Below are positions 36,090 through 45,441 of a DNA stretch of 64,000 nt, piece by piece. The position numbers were made by a program, and so were the translations under genes. Position 1 is the stretch's first letter, and every line of letters starts with the position of its first letter. The stretch is from Halomonas sp. MCCC 1A13316 (GTDB lineage Bacteria; Pseudomonadota; Gammaproteobacteria; Pseudomonadales; Halomonadaceae), in assembly GCF_014931605.1 (NCBI RefSeq), contig NZ_CP053382.1, positions 1,364,001 to 1,428,000 of the forward strand, written 5' to 3'. The notes beneath the pieces were generated by a model. That model was not told where the DNA came from. It saw nothing but the letters and a program-made list of their open reading frames with translations, and ran no database searches.

Positions 36090-39000
36090 ATTTCTCCAAT
36101 TTCTTCATCAGGCGGCCGATCTTCGCCACGGTGCTGGCGATCATCCTCACCGTAATGGGGGTGGTCAGCATGCGAGTGCTGCCCATCGAGCAGTATCCCA
36201 GCGTGGTGCCGCCCACGGTGTCGGTGGAGGCGCAGTTCCCCGGGGCCGATGCGGAAACGGTCGCCCAGACCGTGGCGGCCCCGCTGGCCGAAGCGATCAA
36301 CGGTGTCGAGGACATGCTCTACATGACCTCGACCAGCGCCGACAACGGCTCCATGAGCCTGAACGTGGCGTTCGACATCGGCACCGAGGGTGATATCAAC
36401 ACCATCAACGTCAACAACCGGGTACAGGGGGCGCTATCGCGCCTGCCCGAGGCGGTACAGGCCCAGGGCGTGACGGTGGAGTTGCGCTCCAGTTCGATCC
36501 TGATGCTGGTGGCGCTGATCTCGCCGCAGGGAGACTACAGCAATGTCTTCATGCAGAACTACGCCACGCTGAACATCCTCGACGAGCTGCGCCAAGTGCC
36601 CGGCGTGGGCGAGGCCTCGGTGCTGGGCGGCGGCGAGTTCGCCATGCGCGTGTGGATGGACCCCGACAAGCTGGCCCAGTACGACCTGACCCCCACCGAA
36701 GTGGCACGGGCCATTCGCGCTCAGAATACCGAGGTGCCGGCAGGCAATCTGGCGGCCACGCCGCAGCGCGATCCGCGTGCGTTCACCTATACCATCACCG
36801 CCGGCGGGCGACTCAACGACGTCGAGGACTTCCGCAACATCTTCTTGCGCACCAACCCCGACGGCTCGGCTCTGCGCCTGGACGACGTGGCGCGCATCGA
36901 GCTGGGCGCCTCCTACTATGGCGTGCAGGCGCGGCTGAACGGCGCCACCATGACGCCGATCATCATCAACCAGCAGCCGGGCGCCAATGCGCTGGAGACG
37001 GCACGGGCGGTGCAGGCGACCATGGCCGACCTGGAAACGCGCTTTCCTCCCGGGCTCGAATACGTGGTGCCCTACGACACCACGCTCTTCATTGGCGCTT
37101 CAGTGGATACCGTCACCAGCGTCTTCATCGAAGCTTTCCTGATCGTCGGGGTGATCCTTTTCATTTTCCTGCAGAACTGGCGCTTCACGGTGATCGCCAT
37201 GTCGGTGGTGCCGGTCTCGGTACTGGCCACCTTCGCCGGTTTCTACCTGTTCGGCTTCTCGATCAATCTGCTGACGCTGTTCGCCCTGGTGCTCTCCATC
37301 GGCATCGTGGTCGACGACGCCATCCTGGTGGTGGAGAACGTCGAGCGCGTGCTCAGCGAGGACGACGAGATCACCGTGACCCAGGCCACCATCCGCGCCA
37401 TGCGGGAGGTGGGTGGCCCGGTTATCGCCACGTCGCTGATCATGGCGGCGGTGTTCGTGCCGGTGGCTTTCCTGGGGGGCTTCACCGGACAGATCTATCA
37501 GCAGTTCGCCATCACGGTGGCCGTCTCGGTGGCCTTCTCGGCACTGATGGCGCTGACCTTTACCCCGGCGCTCTCGGCCATCTTCATCAAACACAAACCC
37601 AAGGGCGTGGGACGATCCAAGCTGATGCGGGCGCTCAACACGCCGCTGCGGCTGTTCGACCGCCTGTTTGCCGGCGTTACCGCCGCCTACATGTGGGCGG
37701 TCAAGGTGCTGGTGCGCTTCTGGGGGCTGGCGCTATTGTTCACGGGGCTGATCATCGGCGCCTCCTGGTGGCTCTATCAGGTCGCTCCCTCGACCCTGGT
37801 GCCCGAGACCGACCAGGGCATCGTGCTGGCCAGCGTCCAGTTGCCCGATTCTGCCTCCCTGGCGCGCACCCAGAGTTACATGGACGAGCTCAGCTCGCGC
37901 ATCGAGGAAGTGCCCGGAGTGCGGTATTCCACCGCCGTGGCCGGTTACGACATCCTCTCGAGCTCGGTCAACACCGCGCGGGGGATCATGTTCATCAACA
38001 TGGAACTCTGGGACGAACGTGAGCTGACCGCTACCGAGCTGGTGGGGCGGGTAATGCAGCTGGGAGCCCAGATTCCCGGCGGTTCGGCCATGGCATTCAA
38101 TGTGCCGCCGATCATGGGACTCTCCACCACGGGGGGCTTCGAAGGCTACCTGCAGTCCTTCGAGGGTGCCTCTCCGCAGGAGCTGTTCCGGGCTTCGGTT
38201 AAGGTGATGCAGGCGGCCAACCAGCACCCCGCCCTGCAGCGGGTGTTCACTACCTTCAACGTCAACGTGCCGGGCTATCGTGCCGAGATCGACCAGCAGA
38301 AGGCGCTGAGCTACGGCGTGGCGCTGGAGGACCTGAACGCAACCCTGTCGAATACCTTCGGCAACGGCTTCGTCAACTTCTTCAGCTATCAGAACCGCAA
38401 CTTTCAGGTCTACCTGCAGAACGAGGATGAGTTTCGCAGGACCCCTGACGACGTCAGCAGCGTCTACGTTCGTGGCGGCAACGGCGAGCGGATTCCGCTG
38501 TCGGAGTTCGTCACGCTGGAACGCCAGGCCAAGCCGGCGGTGGTGTCGCGCTTCGGTGTCTACCTGGGGGCGCAGTTCCAGGGCGGCCCTGCACCGGGCT
38601 ACAGCTCCGGCCAGGCGATCGCCGCCATGGAGGAGATCGTCGAGGAGACCCTCGGCGGTGGCTGGGGTATGGGCTGGACCGGTACCGCCTACCAGGAGAG
38701 CCAGCTAGGCAATACCGCGACGCTGGCCATCGTCTTCGGCATCCTGATGGTGTTCCTGATCCTGGCGGCGCAGTACGAGAGCTGGTCACTGCCGCTGGCG
38801 GTGCTCACGGCAACGCCCTTCGCCTTCCTCGGCGGTATCGGCGGTATCGTGCTGCGCGGGCTCGATACCAGCGTTTACGTGGAGATCGGCATGCTGGTGG
38901 TGGTGGGGCTGGCCGCCAAGAACGCCATCCTGATCGTCGAGTTCGCCGAGCTGCAGCGCAAGGAGCAGGGCAAGTCGATCCGCGAGGCGGCCATCACCGC

Positions 39001-39256
39001 GGCAGAGCTGCGCTTCCGGCCGATCGTGATGACCTCGCTGGCGTTCATCTTCGGTACGCTGCCGCTGGCGCTTGCCAGCGGGGCGAGCGACGTCAGCAGC
39101 CACCACATCGGCACGACGGTAGCGATGGGCATGGCCTCGGTGGCGGTGCTCGGCAGCCTCTTCGTGCCGAGCTTCTACGCCGTGATCGCTCGCGCCTCCG
39201 ACTGGCTGCGCCTGCGGCTGAGGGGTCGGCACGAGGCCGCGAACGAGCACACCTGA
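36086..39256 (+). CDS. RND multidrug efflux pump (AcrB/MexB family, HAE1)
   Basis: A 1056-aa inner-membrane proton/drug antiporter of normal HAE1 length. It starts FFIRRPIFATVLAI and has the TM4 Asp-Asp pair in IGIVVDDAILVVENVERV and the TM10 region GLAAKNAILIVEFAELQ with the essential Lys. Two large periplasmic loops follow TM1 and TM7. Coupled to the adaptor by ATGA. Pumps of this family export detergents, dyes and antibiotics; bile- or solvent-type substrates cannot be distinguished by sequence. A strong terminator follows. Confidence 0.96.
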   Translation: MNFSNFFIRRPIFATVLAIILTVMGVVSMRVLPIEQYPSVVPPTVSVEAQFPGADAETVAQTVAAPLAEAINGVEDMLYMTSTSADNGSMSLNVAFDIGTEGDINTINVNNRVQGALSRLPEAVQAQGVTVELRSSSILMLVALISPQGDYSNVFMQNYATLNILDELRQVPGVGEASVLGGGEFAMRVWMDPDKLAQYDLTPTEVARAIRAQNTEVPAGNLAATPQRDPRAFTYTITAGGRLNDVEDFRNIFLRTNPDGSALRLDDVARIELGASYYGVQARLNGATMTPIIINQQPGANALETARAVQATMADLETRFPPGLEYVVPYDTTLFIGASVDTVTSVFIEAFLIVGVILFIFLQNWRFTVIAMSVVPVSVLATFAGFYLFGFSINLLTLFALVLSIGIVVDDAILVVENVERVLSEDDEITVTQATIRAMREVGGPVIATSLIMAAVFVPVAFLGGFTGQIYQQFAITVAVSVAFSALMALTFTPALSAIFIKHKPKGVGRSKLMRALNTPLRLFDRLFAGVTAAYMWAVKVLVRFWGLALLFTGLIIGASWWLYQVAPSTLVPETDQGIVLASVQLPDSASLARTQSYMDELSSRIEEVPGVRYSTAVAGYDILSSSVNTARGIMFINMELWDERELTATELVGRVMQLGAQIPGGSAMAFNVPPIMGLSTTGGFEGYLQSFEGASPQELFRASVKVMQAANQHPALQRVFTTFNVNVPGYRAEIDQQKALSYGVALEDLNATLSNTFGNGFVNFFSYQNRNFQVYLQNEDEFRRTPDDVSSVYVRGGNGERIPLSEFVTLERQAKPAVVSRFGVYLGAQFQGGPAPGYSSGQAIAAMEEIVEETLGGGWGMGWTGTAYQESQLGNTATLAIVFGILMVFLILAAQYESWSLPLAVLTATPFAFLGGIGGIVLRGLDTSVYVEIGMLVVVGLAAKNAILIVEFAELQRKEQGKSIREAAITAAELRFRPIVMTSLAFIFGTLPLALASGASDVSSHHIGTTVAMGMASVAVLGSLFVPSFYAVIARASDWLRLRLRGRHEAANEHT

Positions 39257-39285
39257 GCGGCAGGCTATTCGCACCGTGTGGTCAC

Positions 39286-39315
39286 AGGGCGTCGCCGAGA
39301 GGTGGCGCCCTTTTT
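39286..39315 (+). terminator. Intrinsic terminator of the RND operon
   Basis: AGGGCGTCGCC-GAGA-GGTGGCGCCCT forms an 11-bp stem with two G-U pairs and a GAGA tetraloop, followed by TTTTT. It lies 30 bp after the pump stop. Confidence 0.85.
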
Positions 39316-39394
39316 CATGATCGGAACGTGCCCTGGTCAGAGCGGCTTGGGCTAGGCTGAAGGTGAGTCGAGCGTTGACCGCGAGGAGGCCGCC

Positions 39395-40087
39395 ATGGAA
39401 GCCGTGCGTGAGATTGCCCTGAGTTTTCCCGTCGTCGTCTTCACTGCCTTGTTGCCACTGGTGCTGTTCTATTGGCTATTGGTGCTGCTGCGCCTGGCGC
39501 CGCTGGAATTGTTCGCCCGCGACAGCCTCAAGGGCGATCATCTGGCCAGCACCATGGTGGCGTTGGGCTTCGTCGGCGTACCGGTTTCCTTTGCCCTCAG
39601 CGTGCTGCTGGGGTTGGCGGCTGCCATTACTCTGGCGATCGAGCTGGCCGTGCTGCGCTGGTTGCCGCTGGGGCTGTTTCGCATCCCCGTGGGCGTAGCG
39701 GTGCTGTGGGCGGCCTTCGTTCTCGCCTCGCCCCTGGCGGCAAGCGTATGCCATGCGCTGCAGCGCCGTTTCCATCGGTTGGCGCAATCGCAGCCGCGCT
39801 GCCTGCTGGGCGAAGTCGTCCAGGTGTGTTCCGCAGCCGATGCACAGGGCTGGACCACGGCCACGCTGGCCAACGACCCCGCATGCGAGGTACGCCTGCA
39901 CGGCAAGGCAGGTGACATGCCCCGCCCCGGGGAGCGCCGGGTACTGGTCAAGTTCGTAGTGAAGGAGGGCGCCTACCGCAGCGTGGCGGAGAGCCGTTAC
40001 TGCGAGGCGCGCGAGCACTTGTGCCGGTTGCGGTTGGCTCGCGGCCGTGCCGGGGTCAGCCATGGCGGGGCCGAGGCGCCACTGTAA
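39395..40087 (+). CDS. Hypothetical membrane protein with soluble C-terminal domain (YqiJ-like architecture)
   Basis: A 230-aa protein with three to four N-terminal hydrophobic segments (VVVFTALLPLVLFYWLLVLLRL, LVALGFVGVPVSFALSVLLGLAAAI, LFRIPVGVAVLWAAFVLASPLAA) and a soluble C-terminal half (CLLGEVVQVCSAADAQGWTTATLANDPACEVRLHG...RVLVKFV) that looks like an OB-fold. This is the architecture of YqiJ/NfeD-related proteins, but identity is too weak to name it. GCGAGGAGG precedes the ATG. It converges on the TetR gene. Confidence 0.6.
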   Translation: MEAVREIALSFPVVVFTALLPLVLFYWLLVLLRLAPLELFARDSLKGDHLASTMVALGFVGVPVSFALSVLLGLAAAITLAIELAVLRWLPLGLFRIPVGVAVLWAAFVLASPLAASVCHALQRRFHRLAQSQPRCLLGEVVQVCSAADAQGWTTATLANDPACEVRLHGKAGDMPRPGERRVLVKFVVKEGAYRSVAESRYCEAREHLCRLRLARGRAGVSHGGAEAPL

Positions 40088-40090
40088 CGC

Positions 40091-40708
40091 TCAATGCTCG
40101 GCGCGCAGCAGCTCCAGTTGGGCCTCGACGAGCTGCGTGCCTCGCTCACGCAGCGAGAACTGGTCGTGATTGCGCAGCCAGTCGTGGAACAGGCCACCGA
40201 GTATGGCCTGCAGCAGCCTGGCGGCCACTTCCGGGGAAAGGTCCTGACGTAGATGGCCCATGCGGGCGGCACTGGTGAAGTAGCCGAGCAGGGCGCCACA
40301 AGCGTCTTCGGCCATCTCGTTCTGCATCGCCAGTGGGTCGATCTCGGCAAAGGTTTCGCAATGGTGGATCAGGATGGCGTGCACACGGCGATAGCGCGGC
40401 TGCTCGAGGTGCGCGAAGCCGCTCTGGCAGGCCTGCCGGATGGCTTCCAGCGGCTTGTTGGCGAGTTCCGGGTCGCCGATCTCCTCGACCAGCTCTTCGA
40501 ACGGCATGCGTACCCGTTGCAACATGGCCCGGAACAGGTCGGCCTTGTTCTTGAAGTGCCAGTAGACGGCACCGCGCGTCATGCCGGCCTCGCGGGCGAT
40601 CTGCTCCAGCGAGGTGCGGGCCACGCCACGTTCGAGGAAGACAGCCTCGGCGGCATCGAGCAGGGCTTCGCGTGTGGCGGCGGCTTCTGCCTTGGTACGT
40701 CGGGCCAT
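40091..40708 (-). CDS. TetR/AcrR-family repressor, probable regulator of the RND operon
   Basis: A 205-aa repressor with an N-terminal TetR HTH (TREALLDAAEAVFLERGVARTSLEQIAREAGMTRGAVYWHFKNKADLF) almost identical in pattern to AcrR/TtgR/MexZ, and a helical ligand-binding domain. It lies 0.8 kb downstream of the pump gene on the other strand. Related palindromes precede both it and the RND operon, so it probably represses both and is released by pump substrates (inference). Confidence 0.92.
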   Translation of the reverse strand: MARRTKAEAAATREALLDAAEAVFLERGVARTSLEQIAREAGMTRGAVYWHFKNKADLFRAMLQRVRMPFEELVEEIGDPELANKPLEAIRQACQSGFAHLEQPRYRRVHAILIHHCETFAEIDPLAMQNEMAEDACGALLGYFTSAARMGHLRQDLSPEVAARLLQAILGGLFHDWLRNHDQFSLRERGTQLVEAQLELLRAEH

Positions 40709-40775
40709 GGTGGGGCGGTTCTCCTCGGTCCTGTACTGCTATGTTTTTGTCATTCTAACCCAAGGATGACACGCT

Positions 40776-40795
40776 TACATTCGTATATGTATGTC
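40776..40795 (-). promoter_or_regulatory. AcrR-type palindrome before the TetR gene
   Basis: TACATTCGTA-TATGTATGTC, a 20-bp imperfect palindrome (7 of 10 positions paired), lies 68 bp upstream of the TetR start. It shares TACAT...ATGT half-sites with the operator at 34738-34761 and could mediate autorepression. It also lies upstream of the divergent aspartoacylase-family gene. Confidence 0.5.
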
Positions 40796-40891
40796 ATGCT
40801 TCATAGTATGACGCCACCTAAGCCTATCCCTCGTATTCCACGCAGTGGCCCTGTATAACGGATCGAACACTGTTCCGCTTCGGAAAAGGCC

Positions 40892-41923
40892 ATGCCCCGC
40901 GCATCTTTTGAGCTCAACGGCGCCAAGATCAAGCCCGGTAGCCGCCTTCAGGTCGACGTGCCGGTGGCGCGACTCTACACCCATGCACCGCTGCATATTC
41001 CCGTCGAGGTGGTGCACGGCCGCCGCCAAGGGCCTGTCATGCTGGTTTGCGGCGGCATACACGGCGATGAGATCAACAGCGTTGAGATCGTACGCCGGCT
41101 GATGCGCTCGAAGCAGATCCAGGGGCTCAATGGCACCCTGATCGCCGTGCCCATCGTCAACGTCTTCGGCTTCATGCAGCACAGCCGCTACCTGCCGGAC
41201 CGTCGCGATCTCAATCGCTGCTTTCCCGGCAGTGAATCGGGCTCGCTGGGAGCCCGGGTGGCGGCGCTGTTTCGCGAGCAGATCGTCGATCACGCAACGC
41301 ATATCATCGACCTGCATACCGGGGCCATCCACCGCACCAACCTGCCGCAGATCCGTGCCCAGCTCAGCCCCGGCAGCGAGACCGAGCGCATGGCCAACGC
41401 CTTCGGCGCGCCGGTCATCCTCAATGCCGAACTGCGCGAGGGTAGCCTGCGCCACTACGCCCAGAGCCGTGGCATTCCGGTACTGACCTATGAGGCCGGG
41501 GAGGCGCTGCGCTTCGACGAGTGGGCGATTACACCGGGGGTTCGCGGCGTGCTCAGGGTGATGCGCCGGTTGGGAATGCTGGCGGGAGAGCATCGCCGCC
41601 GCCCGCCGCCGGCGGCGGAACTGGCCAACGGTTCGAGCTGGGCGCGGGCACCGATCGACGGCATCCTGCGGCCCAAGGTGCGCCTCGGGGCGCGGGTGAC
41701 CAAGGGCGATGTGCTGGGTAAGGTGGCCGATCCCTTCGGCAACGCCGAGGCCTGCGTCAAGGCCATGGCCGATGGCATCGTGATCGGCATGAGCCGGCTG
41801 CCGCTGGCCAACGAAGGCGAGGCGCTGTTCCATATCGCCCGCTTCGATGCCATCGAAGAGGCCGAGAGCGCGATCGAGGACTTCCATTCCAGCCTCGAAC
41901 CGCCGCCCGACCCGCTCTATTGA
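40892..41923 (+). CDS. Succinylglutamate desuccinylase/aspartoacylase family hydrolase
   Basis: A 343-aa zinc-dependent deacylase of the AstE/AspA superfamily (M14-like). Zinc ligands appear in GGIHGDEINSVEI (His, Glu) and IIDLHTGAIH (His), with the substrate Arg in RYLPDRRDLNRCFPG. The C-terminal half (RAPIDGILRPKVRLGARVTKGDVLGKVADPFG) is a lipoyl-like barrel typical of the longer family members. The substrate is not evident: no astCADB or ectoine genes (such as doeB) lie next to it. ATG at 40892. Confidence 0.88.
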   Translation: MPRASFELNGAKIKPGSRLQVDVPVARLYTHAPLHIPVEVVHGRRQGPVMLVCGGIHGDEINSVEIVRRLMRSKQIQGLNGTLIAVPIVNVFGFMQHSRYLPDRRDLNRCFPGSESGSLGARVAALFREQIVDHATHIIDLHTGAIHRTNLPQIRAQLSPGSETERMANAFGAPVILNAELREGSLRHYAQSRGIPVLTYEAGEALRFDEWAITPGVRGVLRVMRRLGMLAGEHRRRPPPAAELANGSSWARAPIDGILRPKVRLGARVTKGDVLGKVADPFGNAEACVKAMADGIVIGMSRLPLANEGEALFHIARFDAIEEAESAIEDFHSSLEPPPDPLY

Positions 41924-42961
41924 TCAGGCTTCGGCGAGGCGGGGTTCGGTCTCGTGCTCGCTTCTTTCCGGCACCAGGCTCAGCGCATCGTCGAACACTC
42001 GCAGGCAGGCGCCGTCGAGGTGGCCGTTCTCCGACAGGTGGCGACGGAAGCGGCGCCCGCCCGGCTGGCCCTGGAACAGGCCCAGCAGGTGACGGGTGAC
42101 ATGGTTGAGCTTGGCGCCTTCCTCGAGGCGACGGGCGATGTAGGGGCGGAAGGCACGGGCGGCCGCATGCCGGCTCACGGCCGGCCCGGGCTCGCCGTAG
42201 AGCGCCTGGTCAATGCCGGCCAGCAGCCAGGGGTTCTGGTAGGCCTCGCGGCCGACCATGACGCTATCCACGTGGCTTAGCTGCTCGCGACACTCCTCCA
42301 GCGTCTTGATGCCGCCATTGATGCCGATGTGCAGCTCGGGCCGGCTGGCCTTGAGGCGATGCACCCGCGGGTAGTTCAGCGGCGGGATGTCGCGATTCTC
42401 CTTGGGCGAGAGCCCCTGCAGCCAGGCCTTGCGCGCATGTACGATGAACGTCTCGCAGCCGGCGTCCGCCACCTGGGCGATGAAGCGCTCCAGGTCGGCG
42501 TCCTCGTCCTGGTCATCGATACCGATGCGGCACTTCACTGTCACCGGAATGCTTACCGCCTCACGCATGGCCCGCACCGCCACCGCGACCTTCTCGGGGT
42601 GGCCCATCAAGCAGGCGCCGATCATATTGTTCTGCACACGGTCGCTGGGGCAGCCGACGTTGAGGTTCACTTCGTCATAGCCCCACGCCTCGGCAATCGC
42701 CGCGCACTCGGCCAGCTCGCCCGGGTCGCTGCCGCCCAGCTGCAGCGCCAGGGGATGCTCGACCTCGTCATAGCCGAGGAAGCGCTCGCGCGGGCTGCCG
42801 TGCAGGATCGCGCCGGTGGTCACCATCTCGGTATAGAGCAGGGCGTGGCGAGTCAGGGTGCGGGCGAAGGCGCGGTAGTCGCGGGTCGTCCAATCCATCA
42901 TGGGGGCCACAGAAAACCGGCGCGCCCGTGCCAGCGGGTCATGTCCAGTCATATTGCTCAT
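41924..42961 (-). CDS. dusA: tRNA-dihydrouridine(20/20a) synthase DusA
   Basis: A 345-aa flavoenzyme that reduces uridines 20/20a in the tRNA D-loop. It has the N-terminal FMN motif (FSVAPMMDWTTRDYRAFAR), the catalytic Cys in NLNVGCPSDRVQNNMIGACLM, the GIDDQDEDADLERFI segment and DSVMVGREAYQNPWLL typical of DusA. Two in-frame ATGs (42961, 42952) are possible. It converges directly with the aspartoacylase-family gene (adjacent stops). Confidence 0.94.
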   Translation of the reverse strand: MSNMTGHDPLARARRFSVAPMMDWTTRDYRAFARTLTRHALLYTEMVTTGAILHGSPRERFLGYDEVEHPLALQLGGSDPGELAECAAIAEAWGYDEVNLNVGCPSDRVQNNMIGACLMGHPEKVAVAVRAMREAVSIPVTVKCRIGIDDQDEDADLERFIAQVADAGCETFIVHARKAWLQGLSPKENRDIPPLNYPRVHRLKASRPELHIGINGGIKTLEECREQLSHVDSVMVGREAYQNPWLLAGIDQALYGEPGPAVSRHAAARAFRPYIARRLEEGAKLNHVTRHLLGLFQGQPGGRRFRRHLSENGHLDGACLRVFDDALSLVPERSEHETEPRLAEA

Positions 42962-43324
42962 CTATGGCCTCCAGGTGTCGCCGATATTACCATTTGATCC
43001 ACCTCATATCGCCTGACCAACTCCTGCGGTAACATCTGGGTAACGAAGCGCTTACAGCTCGCACAGCAACGCCGGGACGCGCGCCGTCGAGCGACAGGGA
43101 GCAGGAGATGAGATGGCCGGCCATTGTACGCAAGAAGGAGCAGCGCGCCCAGAGTAGAGTGCCCGTTCCGCTCTGCAGCCGCAGTGCGCGTGGCGATTCG
43201 GCGGCGAGCAACGCATCAAGCGCCTGCAGCGGGAATTTGTTCCTAAGGAAGGCCACTCCTTGGGCGGCCCTGGTTGAGCTGGTCCGTGAATGAGGCGCAA
43301 CGCATCAAACCTGCCTGGCCGACC
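42962..43324. other. Intergenic region upstream of dusA, no gene supported
   Basis: These 363 bases hold no ORF with protein-like composition; the longest frames are Arg/Ser/Ala-rich shadows. The right-hand end presumably carries the dusA promoter. No repeat or strong hairpin stands out. Confidence 0.5.
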
Positions 43325-43522
43325 TCATTTCTTCTTCCGCATGAAAGGAAACACCTTGCGCATGGCATCCGCGAGGATCTGGTCAGGCAGCTTGTGCTCC
43401 AGGTTCACGGCAGCCCTGGCGGCGGTGTACGTGCCTTTGTATTCCTTGGCGATTTCGCAATCCGACATGCTGTCAGGCAACTGCTCTTTTTTCCGGATTG
43501 CGTCGATGACGGCCTTGTCCAT
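43325..43522 (-). CDS. Small hypothetical protein (65 aa)
   Basis: A 65-aa, highly charged, helical-looking protein (MDKAVIDAIRKKEQLPDS, EIAKEYKGTYTAARAAVN, ending FMRKKK) with no membrane segment. A strong GGAGGG ribosome site precedes the ATG at 43522, which favours a real gene. Family not recognised. It lies just downstream of umuC on the same strand, separated by 64 bp. Confidence 0.6.
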   Translation of the reverse strand: MDKAVIDAIRKKEQLPDSMSDCEIAKEYKGTYTAARAAVNLEHKLPDQILADAMRKVFPFMRKKK

Positions 43523-43586
43523 AATGCCCTCCACTGAAGCTACCTGCTGTCGAGCATAGTGTAGGATCGCAGGTTGGCGGCAGTCA

Positions 43587-44873
43587 TCACTGGCTCTTTG
43601 CCACAGGCAACTCACCCCATCGTGTGGTGTATCGCTGGGTCAGATTCGCGCAGCGCAAATGCCACGCCGCTCCTGGGCTCGGCGTGCCGAGCTTGACGGT
43701 GCCACGCCCCATCGTGCGGTTCAGGTCATCTATCACGTTCATCAGCTTGGCACTGCGCTGCCTGTCGGTGTCGCTCTGCGGCGTGTCGAGCAGAGAGAGC
43801 TGCTGCCGGCTGGCGTCAACCAGGTCGAGCAGCATTACGCCTCCTTTCTGAAAGAGATAACCCTTGCGGTAGATGCGCTGAAGGGCCTGGCCGGCTGCGT
43901 GAAGAATCTCGCGGCTGTCATCGGTGGGCCGGGGCAGTTCGAGCACGGCGCTGGGTGTGTACTGCGGCAGGTCCTGCCGGAACGGGTTGGTCTTGAGGAA
44001 CACCAGCACTGCGCGGGCAAGGCTGCCCTGGCTACGCAGCTTTTCGGCGCCGCGTTGGCCGTGCTGTCGCATGGCTTCGCGGATCTCTCCGACGTTGTCG
44101 GTCAGCTTGCCGAAGCTGCGGCTGGTCATGATGCGCTGCCGGGGCTCATGGAAGTCGTTCATCTCGATGCAGCTGATACCGCGCAGCTCCAGGGCGGTGC
44201 GCTCGAGCGTGACGCTAAATTGCTGGCGGATGCGCTTGGGGTCGGCCTGGGCGAGGTCCCAGCCGGTGCGGATGCCGATAATAGCGAGCCGCTCCACCAG
44301 CCGCCGGCCAACGCCCCATAAATCGCCCAGCTCGAAGCGCTGGAGTAGAGCTTTGGTTTCGGCGCTATCGGCTTGGAGTACACACACACCGCGGTAGGCA
44401 GGGATCTTTTTAGCTGCTCTGTTCGCAAATTTGGCGAGGGTTCGGGTTGGTGCGACACCGACGCAGACGGGGATTCCGGTGTATTGACGGACGCGGTCAT
44501 GGAGCTGCCGGGCATGCTCGAGCATCTGATCGGAGGTGAAGCCACCGAAGCGGACGAACATTTCGTCGATGGAGTAGGGTTCAACGCCGGGGGAGAACTC
44601 CTCGAGCACGGACTGCACGCGCTGGCTCATGTCGCCGTAGAGTTCGTAGTTGCTCGAGAGGAGATGGATTCTGCCTTGGCGCGCCAGGTGCTGGATCTCG
44701 AATGCCGGCGTGCCCATTGTGATGCCAGTTGCCTTGAGCTCGTTGGAGAGCGCGATGACGCAGCCGTCGTTGTTCGACATCACCCCGACAGGGAGGCGGC
44801 GCAGCCGCGGCTGGAAGACACGCTCGCAGCTGACGTAAAAGCTGTTGCAATCGACCAGGCCGATCATGCTCAT
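43587..44873 (-). CDS. umuC: DNA polymerase V catalytic subunit UmuC
   Basis: A 428-aa Y-family translesion polymerase. The catalytic motifs are LVDCNSFYVSCERVFQP, NNDGCVIALS and EPYSIDEMFVRFGG (acidic residues), with the little-finger domain beyond about residue 240. It starts at 44873 with ATG overlapping the umuD stop (ATGA). With UmuD' it forms Pol V for SOS mutagenesis. Controlled through the LexA box upstream of umuD. Confidence 0.94.
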   Translation of the reverse strand: MSMIGLVDCNSFYVSCERVFQPRLRRLPVGVMSNNDGCVIALSNELKATGITMGTPAFEIQHLARQGRIHLLSSNYELYGDMSQRVQSVLEEFSPGVEPYSIDEMFVRFGGFTSDQMLEHARQLHDRVRQYTGIPVCVGVAPTRTLAKFANRAAKKIPAYRGVCVLQADSAETKALLQRFELGDLWGVGRRLVERLAIIGIRTGWDLAQADPKRIRQQFSVTLERTALELRGISCIEMNDFHEPRQRIMTSRSFGKLTDNVGEIREAMRQHGQRGAEKLRSQGSLARAVLVFLKTNPFRQDLPQYTPSAVLELPRPTDDSREILHAAGQALQRIYRKGYLFQKGGVMLLDLVDASRQQLSLLDTPQSDTDRQRSAKLMNVIDDLNRTMGRGTVKLGTPSPGAAWHLRCANLTQRYTTRWGELPVAKSQ

Positions 44874-45310
44874 ACCGTGTACTCGTGGATGACCGAGCGA
44901 ACGACTCCCCACACCTGGCAATCCAGATCGACGAGCGGGATGGGGGCATAACGAGGGTTGCCGGAGCAGAGACACGGCACGTTGCCCCTCAGCTCGTAGC
45001 GCTTGATGGTGATCTCGCCGTCGACCAAGGCGACGATGATGTGACCAGGACGGGGATCGATTGAACGATCGACCACTAGGGTATCGCCCTCATTGATGCC
45101 CAGCTTGACCATGCTGTCCCCAGTCACCGTGAGGAAGAACGTCGCGGAGGGGCGCTTCACGAAGCGCTCGTTGAGGTCGAGGGTGCGGCCTTCGTAATCT
45201 TGTGCCGGTGACGGGAAGCCCGAGAGACCAGCGCGGCCCAGGGCTAGAGGGTAGGGAAGCGCAAGCGGTGGCGGCTCGCAATGAGCCGGAATGAGGTTTG
45301 CCAGTTTCAT
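44870..45310 (-). CDS. umuD: SOS mutagenesis protease-like subunit UmuD
   Basis: A 146-aa S24 peptidase-family protein. It has an N-terminal tail with an Ala-Gly autocleavage candidate (GRAGLSGFPSPAQDY), the nucleophile Ser in TGDSMVKLGINEGDTLVVDR and the catalytic Lys in GEITIKRYE. RecA-stimulated self-cleavage yields UmuD', the active Pol V partner. The LexA box lies 20 bp upstream of the start. It is cotranscribed with umuC. Confidence 0.94.
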   Translation of the reverse strand: MKLANLIPAHCEPPPLALPYPLALGRAGLSGFPSPAQDYEGRTLDLNERFVKRPSATFFLTVTGDSMVKLGINEGDTLVVDRSIDPRPGHIIVALVDGEITIKRYELRGNVPCLCSGNPRYAPIPLVDLDCQVWGVVRSVIHEYTV

Positions 45311-45329
45311 GGTGAGTCCCTTTGCACAG

Positions 45330-45345
45330 CTGTAGTTTTATACAG
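45330..45345 (-). promoter_or_regulatory. LexA (SOS) box controlling umuDC
   Basis: CTG-TAGTTTTATA-CAG matches the gammaproteobacterial LexA consensus CTG-N10-CAG with an AT-rich centre. It sits 20 bp before the umuD ATG and 97 bp before the divergent S24-like ORF, so it could influence both. Confidence 0.85.
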
Positions 45346-45441
45346 TATTGTCGACAACGTCGCTTCCAGGCAACAGGCAAACGCTAATGGAAGTTAGCCG
45401 CTGGGCGACCATCATAGAGAAAAGTGAGACGGGGCAGGGGT

